From the NCBI RefSeq assembly GCF_006440775.1, contig NZ_VFTZ01000017.1, positions 1 to 64,000 on the forward strand: DNA of 64,000 nucleotides. The letters are read 5' to 3'. Shown here in pieces: positions 6,525-14,804 of the stretch. This DNA is from Mesorhizobium sp. B2-7-2 (GTDB taxonomy: Bacteria; Pseudomonadota; Alphaproteobacteria; Rhizobiales; Rhizobiaceae). The notes under the pieces are model-generated. The model ran no database searches. It worked only from the letters and a program-made list of their open reading frames with translations, and had not been told where the DNA came from. Numbering within the stretch: the first letter of the stretch is position 1; the number at the start of each line of letters is the position of its first letter. Made by a program: the position numbers and the translations under genes.

Positions 6525-8693
6525 TCAGGCAGCCATCTGGACAACCCAGTTGGTGCCGTCTGAAATCAGCAGCGCCCACTTCCCCGCAGTAGCGGCAAGG
6601 ATAGCAGTTCCGGCCGCGCCACCCGCAAGCGGCACGACATTCGCCGAAGCAGAAACTGTCGTGAAGGCTACAGTCGTCTTGATGAGGATCTCACGGCCGA
6701 GCCAGCTGGACGCCGATGGTAGGGTGGCGACGCAACTTGACCCCTTCGTTACGATAATGCTGTTTTCCGCATCTCCAACCGTGAAGTCAGCACTTTTCGT
6801 GACTGGGCCGGAACGCCCAAAGCTGCCTGATACCATTGACATAAACCCCCTATTGTCGACGGTCACCCGATCGGTGACAGCAGCCGCGCCGTCAGAGGTC
6901 GTCGAAATTTTAACCTTACCAGGCATGTCCCCTACGCCGGGAGTGCCGTCCACCACAATGGAGATGGACGCGGCCGGCGGAGCGTTCACGCCATCATCGC
7001 CGTAGCCGATCACTGTCGCAAGAGTGTCACCGTTCTGAACGATCGCGCGCGCTCCCGGCGAGGTTCCTCGAGACTTGAACATCCCGATAGTGGAGCCCCC
7101 CACGGAATTGGCCCAACGATAGAAATTCCCTTGCGCGCCGCCGGCATCCGTGCCGTGGGATTGGAACTGCGGCGCCGAGGCGCTGGTCGCCCCCACTGCC
7201 ACCGACGTGCCATAACCGAGCATGAACTTGCCGAGGAGGTAGGACAGGACGGCTGTGCCGAAGTTCCTCAGCAACCCTGAGGCTGGTTTCGCCCCGGTCC
7301 GCCCAATGACGTTGTTGGCGATAGCTCTACCGATCGCCCAACAGCCAGCGCCTGTAGGGTGTGCCGTGTCTTGCCACATAGCGGCGGAAGTCCAGCCGGG
7401 ATAAACGAACTGGCGTGTCTCCGGCTCAACCTGCGCGCACTGCTGGAGGACGGTATTCATCACGTCCTTACCGGAGGTGCCCCCCAAGACTTCCGGCATG
7501 AGCCCGCAAATGGTGACGGGCAGCTCGCGAGGATACCACGTCTCTCCGCGGAACCTGGTCTGTACTGTTTCGAAGTCCGTCTGATAGGTCGTTGGCGTTG
7601 CGATGTCGCCCTCGCCCTGCCACCACAGCATGTGGCTGATCTTCGACCGGCCGAGCAGCGTCAACGCCGCTTCGACGTTGCTTTTGCAGTTCGCATACTG
7701 GTCCGGTGAAGATGCGCCCGCCTTCCACTGAGCGATCCCGTTCGGCGGTACCAGCAAGCCGACGCGGACCAGATAGACCTTGCGAAGCGGGTTATTCTCG
7801 GCAATTGCGGCAGCGAAAGAGTACGACGTGTTGATTTTCGTGCCGTCGAGCGCCGCAAAGGCCGTCCCGGTCGTGCCGTCAACGCCGCTGTAATTCCAGT
7901 TGTAGAGGTTCGTCGGCGGCGTCCACAAATAGTTCTCCTCTTTGCCGATGTTCGATTGTCCTGTAGCGAGGATAACGATGGGATCTGTGGTGATCCCAGG
8001 CAGAGCCGCCGCCGCAGCAGCGGACGCCGCCGCCGAAGACGCGCTGCCCGCCGCCGCAGTGGCTGAATTCCCTGCATTGGTCGCTGCGGTCGAGGCTGTC
8101 GATGCTGACCCAGCAGCAGCCGTCGCCGACGTTAACGCGGCGCTTGCCGAGCCGGAAGCGGCCGTGGCCGAGCCGGCCGCATTGGTGGCGCTGGTGGCCG
8201 CCGCATTCTTGGAGGTGAGTGCTGCGGCCGCGCTCGCGGCGGCGGCATTGGCAGCATTCACTGCGCCGCCAAGCGTGTCCTGCGAGAGATAGAAGCTGAG
8301 CACGATCGGGTCGGCGCCAATCACCGGATCCAGCGTCTCGAAGGCATAGACGCGATCGACCGAAACAAGCCCCTCCTGCACATGCACCGTCGTGCCCTTC
8401 TGCATCGTGCGCGCGGTGCGGGCGTCTGCGGCGCGAAACCACTGGCCCTCGCTGGCGGTGTAGATACCGTTCTGGGTCTGGTCGGCCTGGTCCTTGACCA
8501 GCACGCGGTCGCCAACTTCGGCGGCCACGCCGTCGATCGTCTGCAGGGCATAAAGGGTGTTGTTCGCGGTCGTCGCCAGGCGCACGGGTTCGCGTTCGTC
8601 ACGTACACGACATCCGCTTCGGTATCCCAGGCAAGCTCGACCGCGGCCGACGGATGGTCCCAACCGAAATCGAGCGCGCCGATGCGCGGCCAC
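6525..8693 (-). CDS. Prophage tail fibre with SGNH/SASA-type esterase domain, 5' end chimeric
   Basis: From the C-terminal side of the coordinates upward: residues about 38-150 form the tail-fibre head domain (LATTANNTLYALQTIDG, GDRVLVKDQADQTQNGIY); about 150-235 is an Ala/Ser/Thr-rich stalk; about 235-480 is a sialate-O-acetylesterase-like fold with ATGQSNIG, WWQGEGD and DTAHPTGAG as catalytic blocks; the rest is a fibre tip. Such domains deacetylate host surface polysaccharide. The first about 35 codons are terminase DNA read out of frame, so the gene has lost its own start and a deletion has joined it to the terminase. Whether it is translated is doubtful. Confidence 0.7.
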   Translation of the reverse strand: MAAHRRARFRLGPSVGRGRACLGYRSGCRVRDEREPVRLATTANNTLYALQTIDGVAAEVGDRVLVKDQADQTQNGIYTASEGQWFRAADARTARTMQKGTTVHVQEGLVSVDRVYAFETLDPVIGADPIVLSFYLSQDTLGGAVNAANAAAASAAAALTSKNAAATSATNAAGSATAASGSASAALTSATAAAGSASTASTAATNAGNSATAAAGSASSAAASAAAAAALPGITTDPIVILATGQSNIGKEENYLWTPPTNLYNWNYSGVDGTTGTAFAALDGTKINTSYSFAAAIAENNPLRKVYLVRVGLLVPPNGIAQWKAGASSPDQYANCKSNVEAALTLLGRSKISHMLWWQGEGDIATPTTYQTDFETVQTRFRGETWYPRELPVTICGLMPEVLGGTSGKDVMNTVLQQCAQVEPETRQFVYPGWTSAAMWQDTAHPTGAGCWAIGRAIANNVIGRTGAKPASGLLRNFGTAVLSYLLGKFMLGYGTSVAVGATSASAPQFQSHGTDAGGAQGNFYRWANSVGGSTIGMFKSRGTSPGARAIVQNGDTLATVIGYGDDGVNAPPAASISIVVDGTPGVGDMPGKVKISTTSDGAAAVTDRVTVDNRGFMSMVSGSFGRSGPVTKSADFTVGDAENSIIVTKGSSCVATLPSASSWLGREILIKTTVAFTTVSASANVVPLAGGAAGTAILAATAGKWALLISDGTNWVVQMAA

Positions 8694-8890
8694 CAGCGCG
8701 GCAATTTGAACGGCTCGCAGGCGACCATCTCCTCCGCCACCGGGAAGATGCGGCCGGAGCCCAGCACCGGAATGCCTTTCGCGCGGGCCTCACGCTCGTG
8801 CTCGGAATAGGCGGCGACGATCTCGGCGCGCTGCTCGGGCGTATAGTGCCCGGCATCGTCGATGGTCATGAAGGTAACGTGGCGGGACAT
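8585..8890 (-). pseudogene. Large terminase subunit, C-terminal fragment
   Basis: The reading frame from 8890 downwards encodes RHVTFMTIDDAGHYTPEQ, HEREARAKGIPVLGSG, IFPV and IGALDFGWDHPSAAVELAWD, the nuclease-domain part of a phage large terminase. It stops matching at about 8585, where a tail-fibre gene begins in another frame. The ATPase part of the same gene is at 11138-11824. The intervening 2.25 kb is foreign to the terminase. Confidence 0.8.
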
Positions 8891-8897
8891 GGCAAAC

Positions 8898-9157
8898 CTT
8901 TCCCTTCTCCCCCTCCGAAGGACGAGGCGAGACCCGTGGCTCGCCCCCGGGCGGTGGATCGGCGCAGCGCCGAGACGGATGAAGGGTGTTCCACCGGAGA
9001 GACGCGCTGGCGTTCCCTGGAGTACCCCCTCATCGGGCCGCTTCGCGGCCACCGCCCGGCCTTTCGCAGGCTCAAGGCGTTCGAAGCTCGAAAAGCCAAG
9101 CAATCGGCTTTTCGTCCGCTAAACGGACCACTTCTCACCCCGCAAGGGGAGAAGGGA
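8898..9157. repeat. Rhizobial intergenic repeat, long form
   Basis: The element begins CCCTTCTCCCC and ends GGGGAGAAGGG, with internal GGTGGATCGGCG, GAGACGGATGA, CATCGGGCCGCTTCGCGGCC and GTTCGAAGCTCGAAAAGCC blocks. The same blocks recur at 34172-34400 and 63728-63949. It lies exactly at one edge of the interrupted terminase gene. Confidence 0.85.
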
Positions 9158-9163
9158 AGAGCT

Positions 9164-10165
9164 TCACGTCGCGATATCGTTCACCGGCGCCAGCGGCGCG
9201 GGAAGCGCGGTCTCGCCAAGGCCACGGCGCAGCTCGATCTCAATGTCGCGGCAGATTTGCGAGATCGGCACGTCGTTGGCATTGCCTTCGAACGGATTGG
9301 CGCTGCTTTCGCCGACCAGGTCCAGCGACATGTAGACCCAGCCCAGCAGCGCGCTGAACGGGATGGTCAGCCAGATCGAGATCCAGCCGAGCACGCCGCC
9401 CAGCTTGGCCATGTCGGCAAAGACCGGAACGACACCAAACGGCAGCAAGGTGCAGAAGATGATCATGAACATCGAGCTCACGATCGCGTATTGGCGGGGA
9501 TAGGGATTGTTCTTGATGCGATCGCAACGCGCCTGCTGGTCCTGGAAGTCGCGTATCAGCTTGGTCAATTCGGAATAGACCTGCGTCGGAATGGCCGAGC
9601 TCTTCAACAAGCCGTTGACCACGGTCAATTGCCTGTCGAGAAGTTCTATCGCCGGCTGCGGCGATTTCAGCACGCTTTCGGCTTCCTCGCCGAGCAGCCT
9701 GCGCAGTTCCTCGGCAAGTGACGTCTTGTCCTCCTCAATGTGATAGCGACGGCGCCTGAACTCGATGTTGGCTGCTTTCGCCAGCGATTCCCAAGGCATC
9801 GGCCGCCGCAGCGAAAAACGCAGCGCCGTCAGCCAGGCGAGATGGCGGTGGATCAGTTGCCGGGCGGCGGCCGCATCCATGAAATCGCGGCAGAAGCCGG
9901 ACAGCATCCGGCTGCTGGCGGTGATCTGCGAAAAAGCCTGCAGAGCCTCGTTGGCGCGGGTGAAGACCTGAGAATTCTTGAAGCCGGTGACCAGCGACAC
10001 CGTTGTGCCGAGCACCAGCACGACCGACCACGGCACCGAGAAGCCCGCGGTCGCCGGAAGGCGGTAGGCGGCGATCGCCAACCCGCTCACCACGACCATG
10101 TAGATGACGCTGCGCCGCGACCAGAGCGCGAAGTCCAGCAACCTATAAGAACGGCCTACATACAT
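9164..10165 (-). CDS. Bestrophin-family ion channel
   Basis: A 333-residue membrane protein matching the bacterial bestrophin (UPF0187) family: N-terminal MYVGRSYRLLDFALW, GFKNSQVFTRANEA, FDMRRPMPWES-like region and a C-terminal conserved block (ALLGWVYMSLDLVGES, NPFEGNANDVPISQICRDIE). Bacterial homologues are pentameric channels selective for cations or anions. This host-type gene sits inside a phage terminase gene, with repeats on both sides, and is therefore displaced from any native operon. Confidence 0.9.
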   Translation of the reverse strand: MYVGRSYRLLDFALWSRRSVIYMVVVSGLAIAAYRLPATAGFSVPWSVVLVLGTTVSLVTGFKNSQVFTRANEALQAFSQITASSRMLSGFCRDFMDAAAARQLIHRHLAWLTALRFSLRRPMPWESLAKAANIEFRRRRYHIEEDKTSLAEELRRLLGEEAESVLKSPQPAIELLDRQLTVVNGLLKSSAIPTQVYSELTKLIRDFQDQQARCDRIKNNPYPRQYAIVSSMFMIIFCTLLPFGVVPVFADMAKLGGVLGWISIWLTIPFSALLGWVYMSLDLVGESSANPFEGNANDVPISQICRDIEIELRRGLGETALPAPLAPVNDIAT

Positions 10166-10254
10166 TCCTGAAGTCCCTTACGGCAGGCAAATCGCGCGAC
10201 CGCGCGCTCGCGCACCATAAGGGGTGGAAAACGTTTTGACAGGGGCCTACAGCC

Positions 10255-10453
10255 TTCCCTTCTCCCCTTGTGGGAGAAGGTGGATCGGCGCGCAGCGCCG
10301 AGACGGATGAGGGGTGTTCCAGCGGAGTGAGACGTTGGTTTTTCTGTCGCTATGCCCCTTCGCTGTACGAGCGCTTTTGCCAAGCTGGAGCACCCCTCAT
10401 CCGACCGAGCTACGCTCGGCCACCTTCTCCCACAAGGGGAGAAGGGAAAGCCA
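10255..10453. repeat. Rhizobial intergenic repeat, short form
   Basis: Inverted arms CCCTTCTCCCCTTGTGGGAG and its complement bound a body with GATCGGCGCGCAGCGCCGAGACG and GGGTGTTCCAGCGGAGTGAG. The arms could fold into a long hairpin in RNA. It separates the bestrophin and lipoprotein genes. Confidence 0.85.
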
Positions 10454-10457
10454 ACGC

Positions 10458-10811
10458 TCAGCCCTTATAGCCCTCGTTGACGCAGTCGTTCTTCCAGGCC
10501 CAGTCGAAATCGGCCTGCGACATGGACGAGCCGAGGCCCGGTTCGACATAGGGCCCGGCGCCGTCGATGTAGACGATGAAGCGCGCTTGCTTGGTGAAGA
10601 TGCCGACCTTGCTTGCGATGACGCCGCAGGTCTGGCCGCTCGCGCTGTCGCCGGTGAGGTCGACATGCGAGAAACTCGCCGCCGGATCGTTGATCAGGCT
10701 CCGCATCCTGGCTTCGGCCGAAGCGATCGCATCGCCGCGCCAGTCGCCGCTAGAGCCGGAACAGGCCGAGAGCAACGCGCAGGCCAGAAGCAGGTTCGGT
10801 TTCGGTCGCAT
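10458..10811 (-). CDS. Putative lipoprotein (117 aa)
   Basis: The N-terminus MRPKPNLLLACALLSACSG is a lipoprotein signal with lipobox LSAC. The mature part contains one further Cys pair region (GQTCGVIASKVG, NDCVNEGYKG). No named domain is recognised. The start at 10811 follows CCGGGGGCCGAC. Like the bestrophin gene it lies within the segment that splits the terminase. Confidence 0.7.
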   Translation of the reverse strand: MRPKPNLLLACALLSACSGSSGDWRGDAIASAEARMRSLINDPAASFSHVDLTGDSASGQTCGVIASKVGIFTKQARFIVYIDGAGPYVEPGLGSSMSQADFDWAWKNDCVNEGYKG

Positions 10812-10924
10812 GTCGGCCCCCGGATCGTGGCCGAAAACTACTCGACCTTCGGTTGCGGCCAAAGCGACATCGCAAATCATGGTTTCGGCGCGGTTTCGCG
10901 TTGGGTGCGGCAGCCGAAGCTGCC

Positions 10925-11127
10925 GATCTCCCCCTCGTGGGGGAGATGTCCGGCAGGACAGAGGGGGGCGCTGTTCCCGCCGGCGTATCAGTGGTCAAGT
11001 CGGTGTATGAGCGATCAGACCCATCCACAATGGTCGAGGAAGCACGCCGCCGCGGATAAAGTCGAGGTAAGCACTCTACGGCGCCCCCCTCTGCCCTACC
11101 GGGCATCTCCCCCACGAGGGGGGAGAT
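10925..11127. repeat. Second intergenic repeat type (ATCTCCCCC/GGGGGAGAT arms)
   Basis: Each end is itself a short hairpin (ATCTCCCCCTCGTGGGGGAGAT and its mirror given by position), and the GGCAGG-ACAGAGGGGGGCGC and GCGCCCCCCTCTGCC blocks pair with each other across the element. Partial copies are seen at about 38279, 44154 and 58768. The right end lies 10 bases from the terminase fragment. Confidence 0.75.
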
Positions 11128-11137
11128 TGGCCGTCAC

Positions 11138-11824
11138 CTACCTCTTCCCAATTCTTTCCACCTCGCCCGCGCTCAAGAACCTGAGCACCACATCGCTCAT
11201 GCCGAGCAGCGGCGTGAACGTCACGATCGTAATGCCATCCGTGGCATTCGTACGGGTGAGGCCCTCGGAGTAGATATCCAGCGGCGGTTCCTCGTCGAAC
11301 CAGACGCCGTGCAGCGTCTCGCCCTGCCATTTCTCGCGGCCCTTCTCGTAACTCTTGAACGAAAGCACGCTCTCGCCGGCCTGCACATCGCCGCCACCGC
11401 CCCAGCGCACGACGACGCTGTCCAGCGCTCCCGGCGCGCCGCGGCCCATTACCGTGTCGGCGATGGCATCGGCCGGGATCATGCCGGTGCCCCATTCTGC
11501 CTGTTGTTGCGGCGGACCGACCAGCACGCGCTGCGGATTGTCGCGCGTGCCTTCGCCGGTCACGCCGGCGGCCCAGAGCCTGACCGGTGTGTCGAACACT
11601 TTGCCCTTCCACCAGCCCGGATAGCGGCCGGTGAGGTGCATGGCCCATTCCGCGCCCCCTGCCCTGGTCTTGCCCAGCTGGTTGCCGGCCATGAACAGGC
11701 GTTCGCGGTTCGTTGCCCCTGCCGCGTGAAATTCGGCCTGCTGCTTGTAGGGCGCGTAGGCTGCAAGAAGGTTACGGCGACGCCTGCGGTCCATCTCCTC
11801 GAGCAGCGCCAGATAGGTTTGCAT
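11138..11824 (-). pseudogene. Large terminase subunit, N-terminal (ATPase) fragment
   Basis: The fragment contains the Walker A-like MAGNQLGKTRAG and the Walker B WFDEEPPLD of phage terminase ATPases, which power DNA packaging. It runs as far as LLGMSDVVLRFL and then ends in eleven unrelated residues and a stop. The nuclease domain continues at 8890. I place the start at 11824 (MQTYLALLEEM); an upstream in-frame ATG at 11887 overlaps the preceding gene more. Confidence 0.85.
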
Positions 11825-12197
11825 CGCTGTCCAGGAGCGGCCGGAGGCTCGCTTCGAGGCCGCGGATGCGGTTGCGGATCTCGTCATCGCTCAACTGCTC
11901 GAGACTGGTTTGCTTGGCATCGACAGGTTCCGAGAAATCCTTGGCCGAAAAATCCTTGGGTAGCAGCGTCAGCACGACCTTCAGATACTGGTCAGGTTTT
12001 TCGGCCCGCACCGCGGCGATGACGCCGGCACCATGGGCGCGGAAGTCGGCGCGAAGCGCGGCGGCGAAATCGTCGACGAGCGTCCTTCGCGAGCGCTTCG
12101 GGCGGGGGGACGGAGTGGCAGCGGCTTGGGTGGCTTTCGGCTTTCGCCTCGCCCGCTTCGCGCCGACGGGCTCGCGGCGCCTGCTTTCGTCAGCCAT
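11772..12197 (-). CDS. Prophage protein upstream of terminase (small-terminase position)
   Basis: A 141-residue basic protein with a Lys/Arg-rich head (about 1-40) and a helical body (LVDDFAAALRADF, YLKVVLTLLPKDF, LSDDEIRNRIRGLE). Genes of this type precede the large terminase in rhizobial prophages and may act as the small terminase or DNA-recognition subunit; that role is inferred from position and charge. It overlaps both neighbours. Confidence 0.65.
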   Translation of the reverse strand: MADESRRREPVGAKRARRKPKATQAAATPSPRPKRSRRTLVDDFAAALRADFRAHGAGVIAAVRAEKPDQYLKVVLTLLPKDFSAKDFSEPVDAKQTSLEQLSDDEIRNRIRGLEASLRPLLDSDANLSGAARGDGPQASP

Positions 12198-12558
12198 GCG
12201 TGACCGCATCCGATGGTGCTGCTTTCGCCGCCTTCGCCTTGCGGACCTTGCGGGCGGGTTTCCTGCGTCGCCTTGCGCTGGTCGGCTTGGCGGGCTTGGC
12301 ATCGGCGGAGGGCGCGGCCATTGCCTTCAGCCCCGCCGTGGCTGTGCGGACCGCAGCCGGGCCGAGGCACTGGCGCGGGAAACCAAAACCGGCGACGACT
12401 TCATCAAGGCCACCCCGCACCATGCCGATGCGCACGCCCGGCGCGACCTGCTCGACACGGCCCGAGCGCTGCGGAAGGCTTGCGCCTTCGAATTTGCCGA
12501 TAGCGCTGACGATCTCGGCGCCGTCATCGGCGGTGACGATGGTGGCATAGCGTGGCAT
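12190..12558 (-). CDS. Prophage hypothetical protein with basic tail (122 aa)
   Basis: A compact N-terminal half (MPRYATIVTADDGAEIVSAI, VEQVAPGVRIGMVRGG) is followed by a Lys/Arg/Ala tail likely to bind nucleic acid. It overlaps the next gene by eight bases, so the two are probably co-translated. No function can be assigned. It is the first recognisable gene of the prophage remnant. Confidence 0.6.
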   Translation of the reverse strand: MPRYATIVTADDGAEIVSAIGKFEGASLPQRSGRVEQVAPGVRIGMVRGGLDEVVAGFGFPRQCLGPAAVRTATAGLKAMAAPSADAKPAKPTSARRRRKPARKVRKAKAAKAAPSDAVTHG

Positions 12559-12630
12559 CTGGGCCTCGATGTTGAAAGCGCCGCAGGACAGGGAAGACGC
12601 CGCCAGCGCTTCGAAAGAATGGATGGCGCG

Positions 12631-12660
12631 AAAAACAAAAACCCGCCGGCGGCGGGTTCG
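12631..12660 (-). terminator. Rho-independent terminator at the prophage edge
   Basis: Arms 12640-12647 and 12651-12658 form an 8-bp GC stem; on the minus strand TTTGTTTTT follows. No gene ends just upstream of it on that strand, so it may insulate the prophage genes from outside transcription or be left from a lost gene. Confidence 0.65.
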
Positions 12661-12825
12661 TTGGCGCAAATCAGCACCATGGACAAAATAGTAGCATAGC
12701 TGCCTTCATCAGGCAATAGCTTCTAGGTACATTTTCCTAAATTTCTCGCAATCGAGCCAGCAAAGCCCCGTGCGCGCCACACCTATAAATTGAAACGCCA
12801 GGCCAGATCACAGCAAATTTTTGTC

Positions 12826-12850
12826 GGAACCAACCCTGGTCCGACGGGTT
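12826..12850 (+). promoter_or_regulatory. EcfG-like promoter, one mismatch
   Basis: GGAAC (12826-12830), 16 bases, then GGTT (12847-12850) in place of CGTT. It lies 55 bases before the exported protein gene at 12906. Confidence 0.4.
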
Positions 12851-12905
12851 GCACTCTTAGTCGCAACGCGACAGACGACCGTCTCGCAACAGAGGAGAAG
12901 AGATC

Positions 12906-13229
12906 ATGCTTACGAAGATTCTTGCAGCTTCGGCCTTGACCATCGGCCTCGCGACGGCGGCGATGGCCCAGAACGCCGGTACCGCCGGAAATGACGGCGC
13001 GGGCAGCGGCCAGACCGTTACCGTCAACCCGAAGACACCGGCCGCGCCATCGCCTGACCAGGCCCCTCCGCCCGATACCGGCACGACCGGCAGCATCACA
13101 GGCGGCGACATGAATTCGAACGCCGACAAGAACTGCGCGAATAATCCGCAGGGCGCAATGGGCGATGCCAACAACAGCACCGCCACCACGGTGCAGCCGA
13201 ACGTGAACGACAACAACTGCGGCAAGTAG
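12906..13229 (+). CDS. Small exported Pro/Asn-rich protein (107 aa)
   Basis: A clear signal peptide (MLTKILAASALTIGLATAAMAQ) is followed by a low-complexity, unstructured Gly/Pro/Asn/Thr region with two Cys near the end (DKNCANN, DNNCGK). Function is unknown. The start follows AGAGGAGAAGAGATC. An EcfG-like promoter upstream suggests stress induction. Confidence 0.75.
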   Translation: MLTKILAASALTIGLATAAMAQNAGTAGNDGAGSGQTVTVNPKTPAAPSPDQAPPPDTGTTGSITGGDMNSNADKNCANNPQGAMGDANNSTATTVQPNVNDNNCGK

Positions 13230-13328
13230 CTGCGGCAAGCAAGGGCATCGGGCTTGGACCAAGGGCCGTGGAGTTCGCTCCGCGGCCCTCGTCTTTTGGC
13301 CTGGCGGCGCGCCTGCGGAAACCGCGGC

Positions 13329-13353
13329 GGAACAATGGCACGGCTTGGCCGTT
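13329..13353 (+). promoter_or_regulatory. EcfG-type general stress promoter, perfect match
   Basis: GGAAC (13329-13333), 16 bases, CGTT (13350-13353). It ends 29 bases before the start at 13383. Confidence 0.7.
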
Positions 13354-13382
13354 CGTTCCCAGGAGGCAAAAAGGAGAGACCG

Positions 13383-13838
13383 ATGGCAGACAATGACACC
13401 AGCACCACCAATTCAGCCAACGGCAACGCGAAGACCGCCGCCGCGCGCGCCACGCGCAACCGTCCCGCGTCCCGCAGCAGCGCACGAGCCTCGCGGGCAT
13501 CGGAAGACGCGATGAAGAAGCAGATCGCCGAGTTGAAGCGCGAGGTGAACCGGCTGAACCGCACGCTTTCCGAACAAGCCGCAGAGACCGCGCATGGCTG
13601 GTACCAGGGCGCGGCCGACCGGGCCTCGACCCTTTACAGCGGCGCCTCCGACCGCGCGTCGCGCGCGGCGAGCCAGTTGCGCAGCCAGGCGCATAGCGTT
13701 TCGGAAACCGTGCAGCAGAACCCCGGCACCTTCTCGACCGCGATGTTGATCGGCGGCCTGGTCGGCTTGCTGGCCGGCATGGCGATCAGCCGAAGCTCCG
13801 CCCCCGAGCCGGACTGGCTGCATCGCTGGCACAGGTAG
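13383..13838 (+). CDS. DUF883/ElaB-like membrane-anchored protein
   Basis: A disordered Ala/Arg/Ser head (1-40), a coiled coil (MKKQIAELKREVNRLNRTL), amphipathic repeats with YSGASDRAS, and a C-terminal membrane helix (AMLIGGLVGLLAGMAI) are the layout of YqjD/ElaB-type inner-membrane proteins. In E. coli such proteins tie ribosomes to the membrane in stationary phase; the same role here is inference. The ATG follows AAAAAGGAGAGACCG and a perfect EcfG-like promoter. Confidence 0.75.
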   Translation: MADNDTSTTNSANGNAKTAAARATRNRPASRSSARASRASEDAMKKQIAELKREVNRLNRTLSEQAAETAHGWYQGAADRASTLYSGASDRASRAASQLRSQAHSVSETVQQNPGTFSTAMLIGGLVGLLAGMAISRSSAPEPDWLHRWHR

Positions 13839-13908
13839 ACATTTCCGGCCCGGCTAGAGAGCCGACCCGGAAAACGGTGAGGTTGCCTTGCGGCGACCGC
13901 GCGGAAGG

Positions 13909-13940
13909 AAAGGCCAGGCCGTCGCGCCCGGCCTTTTTCT
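13909..13940 (+). terminator. Probable rho-independent terminator
   Basis: AAAGGCC (13909-13915) pairs with GGCCTTT (13930-13936), with a 14-base loop, and the right arm runs into TTTTTCTTT. It lies 70 bases after the DUF883-like gene. Confidence 0.6.
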
Positions 13941-14063
13941 TTCCCCGCCGGCTTCCAGTTTCCGAGGTTGTGCTGGGGCCTGCTCTGTTCCGGCGGCCGT
14001 CCCGGGCTGGTCATTAGCCGGTGCTTGTGGGATCATTCCCCAAGGGAATCGCGGAGAGCAGGC

Positions 14064-14333
14064 ATGGACAAACCTGCCATGGCATCCGTCTTTCGGATGC
14101 GGCATGTGCCAGCAAACATTTCGGGCGTTCGCAGCCTCGGCCGGGGCCAGGCCGATCCGATCTTCCATTCGAGACCGCTCGGCGAAGCGATCCGCTTCAT
14201 CGCCCAGGCCGAGGGCCAATATGACCTCAGCGCCGTCGCTGTCTTCTACGGCGACCGCCAGACGCCGCCGCTCGGCAACCGCGAGATCCGGCGGCTTTGG
14301 AGCGAGTATGGAGAGCGGTGGATGGAGGCCTAA
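14064..14333 (+). CDS. Conserved hypothetical protein (89 aa)
   Basis: A soluble protein without signal peptide. Conserved-looking segments are DPIFHSRPLGEAIRFI and LSAVAVFYGDRQTPP, followed by an amphipathic helix IRRLWSEYGERW. I do not recognise a family. The ATG at 14064 has GGAGAGCAGGC before it. It may be co-transcribed with the gene at 14405. Confidence 0.6.
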   Translation: MDKPAMASVFRMRHVPANISGVRSLGRGQADPIFHSRPLGEAIRFIAQAEGQYDLSAVAVFYGDRQTPPLGNREIRRLWSEYGERWMEA

Positions 14334-14404
14334 GCGAGGCTCGCGCATCTCCGGATCGTAACCGCGGCTCGCGCGTTTCACCCCGGTCAATGGGAGCAAA
14401 AGCC

Positions 14405-14710
14405 ATGAATGTCGCCAATCTGCAGCTCGAGGGCCTCCTGATGGCCGTCGCTTCGGTCAACCAGGTGCTGGTGCGCAAGGGCGTGCTGACGGTCGAGGAG
14501 ATCGACATCGCGCTGCGCAAGGCGGAGGCCAGCGAAACCAGCGAGGAGCGCTCGGAAGGCATGTCGGCCTCGAGCCGCGACGCCGTCAACTTCCCGATCC
14601 GGCTGCTCGAACTCGCCAATCAGTGCCAGCCGGAGGCCGACATGCCGTCCTTCTCGAAGCTGGCGCGCATGGTCGGCCAGATGAAAGAGCCGTATAACGA
14701 TCAGATGTGA
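14405..14710 (+). CDS. Conserved hypothetical helical protein (101 aa)
   Basis: All-helical, soluble protein beginning MNVANLQLEGLLMAVASVNQ. The segment VLTVEEIDIALRKAE resembles the small helical proteins of rhizobia with a nitrile-hydratase-like beta fold, but I cannot assign one. The ATG follows TGGGAGCAAAAGCC. A longer in-frame reading has no binding site. Confidence 0.6.
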   Translation: MNVANLQLEGLLMAVASVNQVLVRKGVLTVEEIDIALRKAEASETSEERSEGMSASSRDAVNFPIRLLELANQCQPEADMPSFSKLARMVGQMKEPYNDQM

Positions 14711-14748
14711 GCGTGTGGGGAAGGCGCCTTGTCTTGAAATGTTGGCGC

Positions 14749-14803
14749 CGCCCCTCATCCGGCCTTCGGCCACCTTCTCCCAGTAGAACGGGGAGAAGGA
14801 AAG
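14749..14803. repeat. Partial rhizobial intergenic repeat
   Basis: CCCCTCATCCGGCC and GGCCACCTTCTCCC blocks followed by GGGGAGAAGG; only the right half of the element seen at 10255-10453 is present. Confidence 0.7.
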
Positions 14804-14804
14804 T

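Noticed and set aside
7995..8270. Regular GCC-rich repeats resembling a repeat array
   Set aside because: They are codons of an Ala/Ser/Thr stalk in the tail fibre. There are no uniform spacers, so this is not a CRISPR array, and none was found elsewhere.
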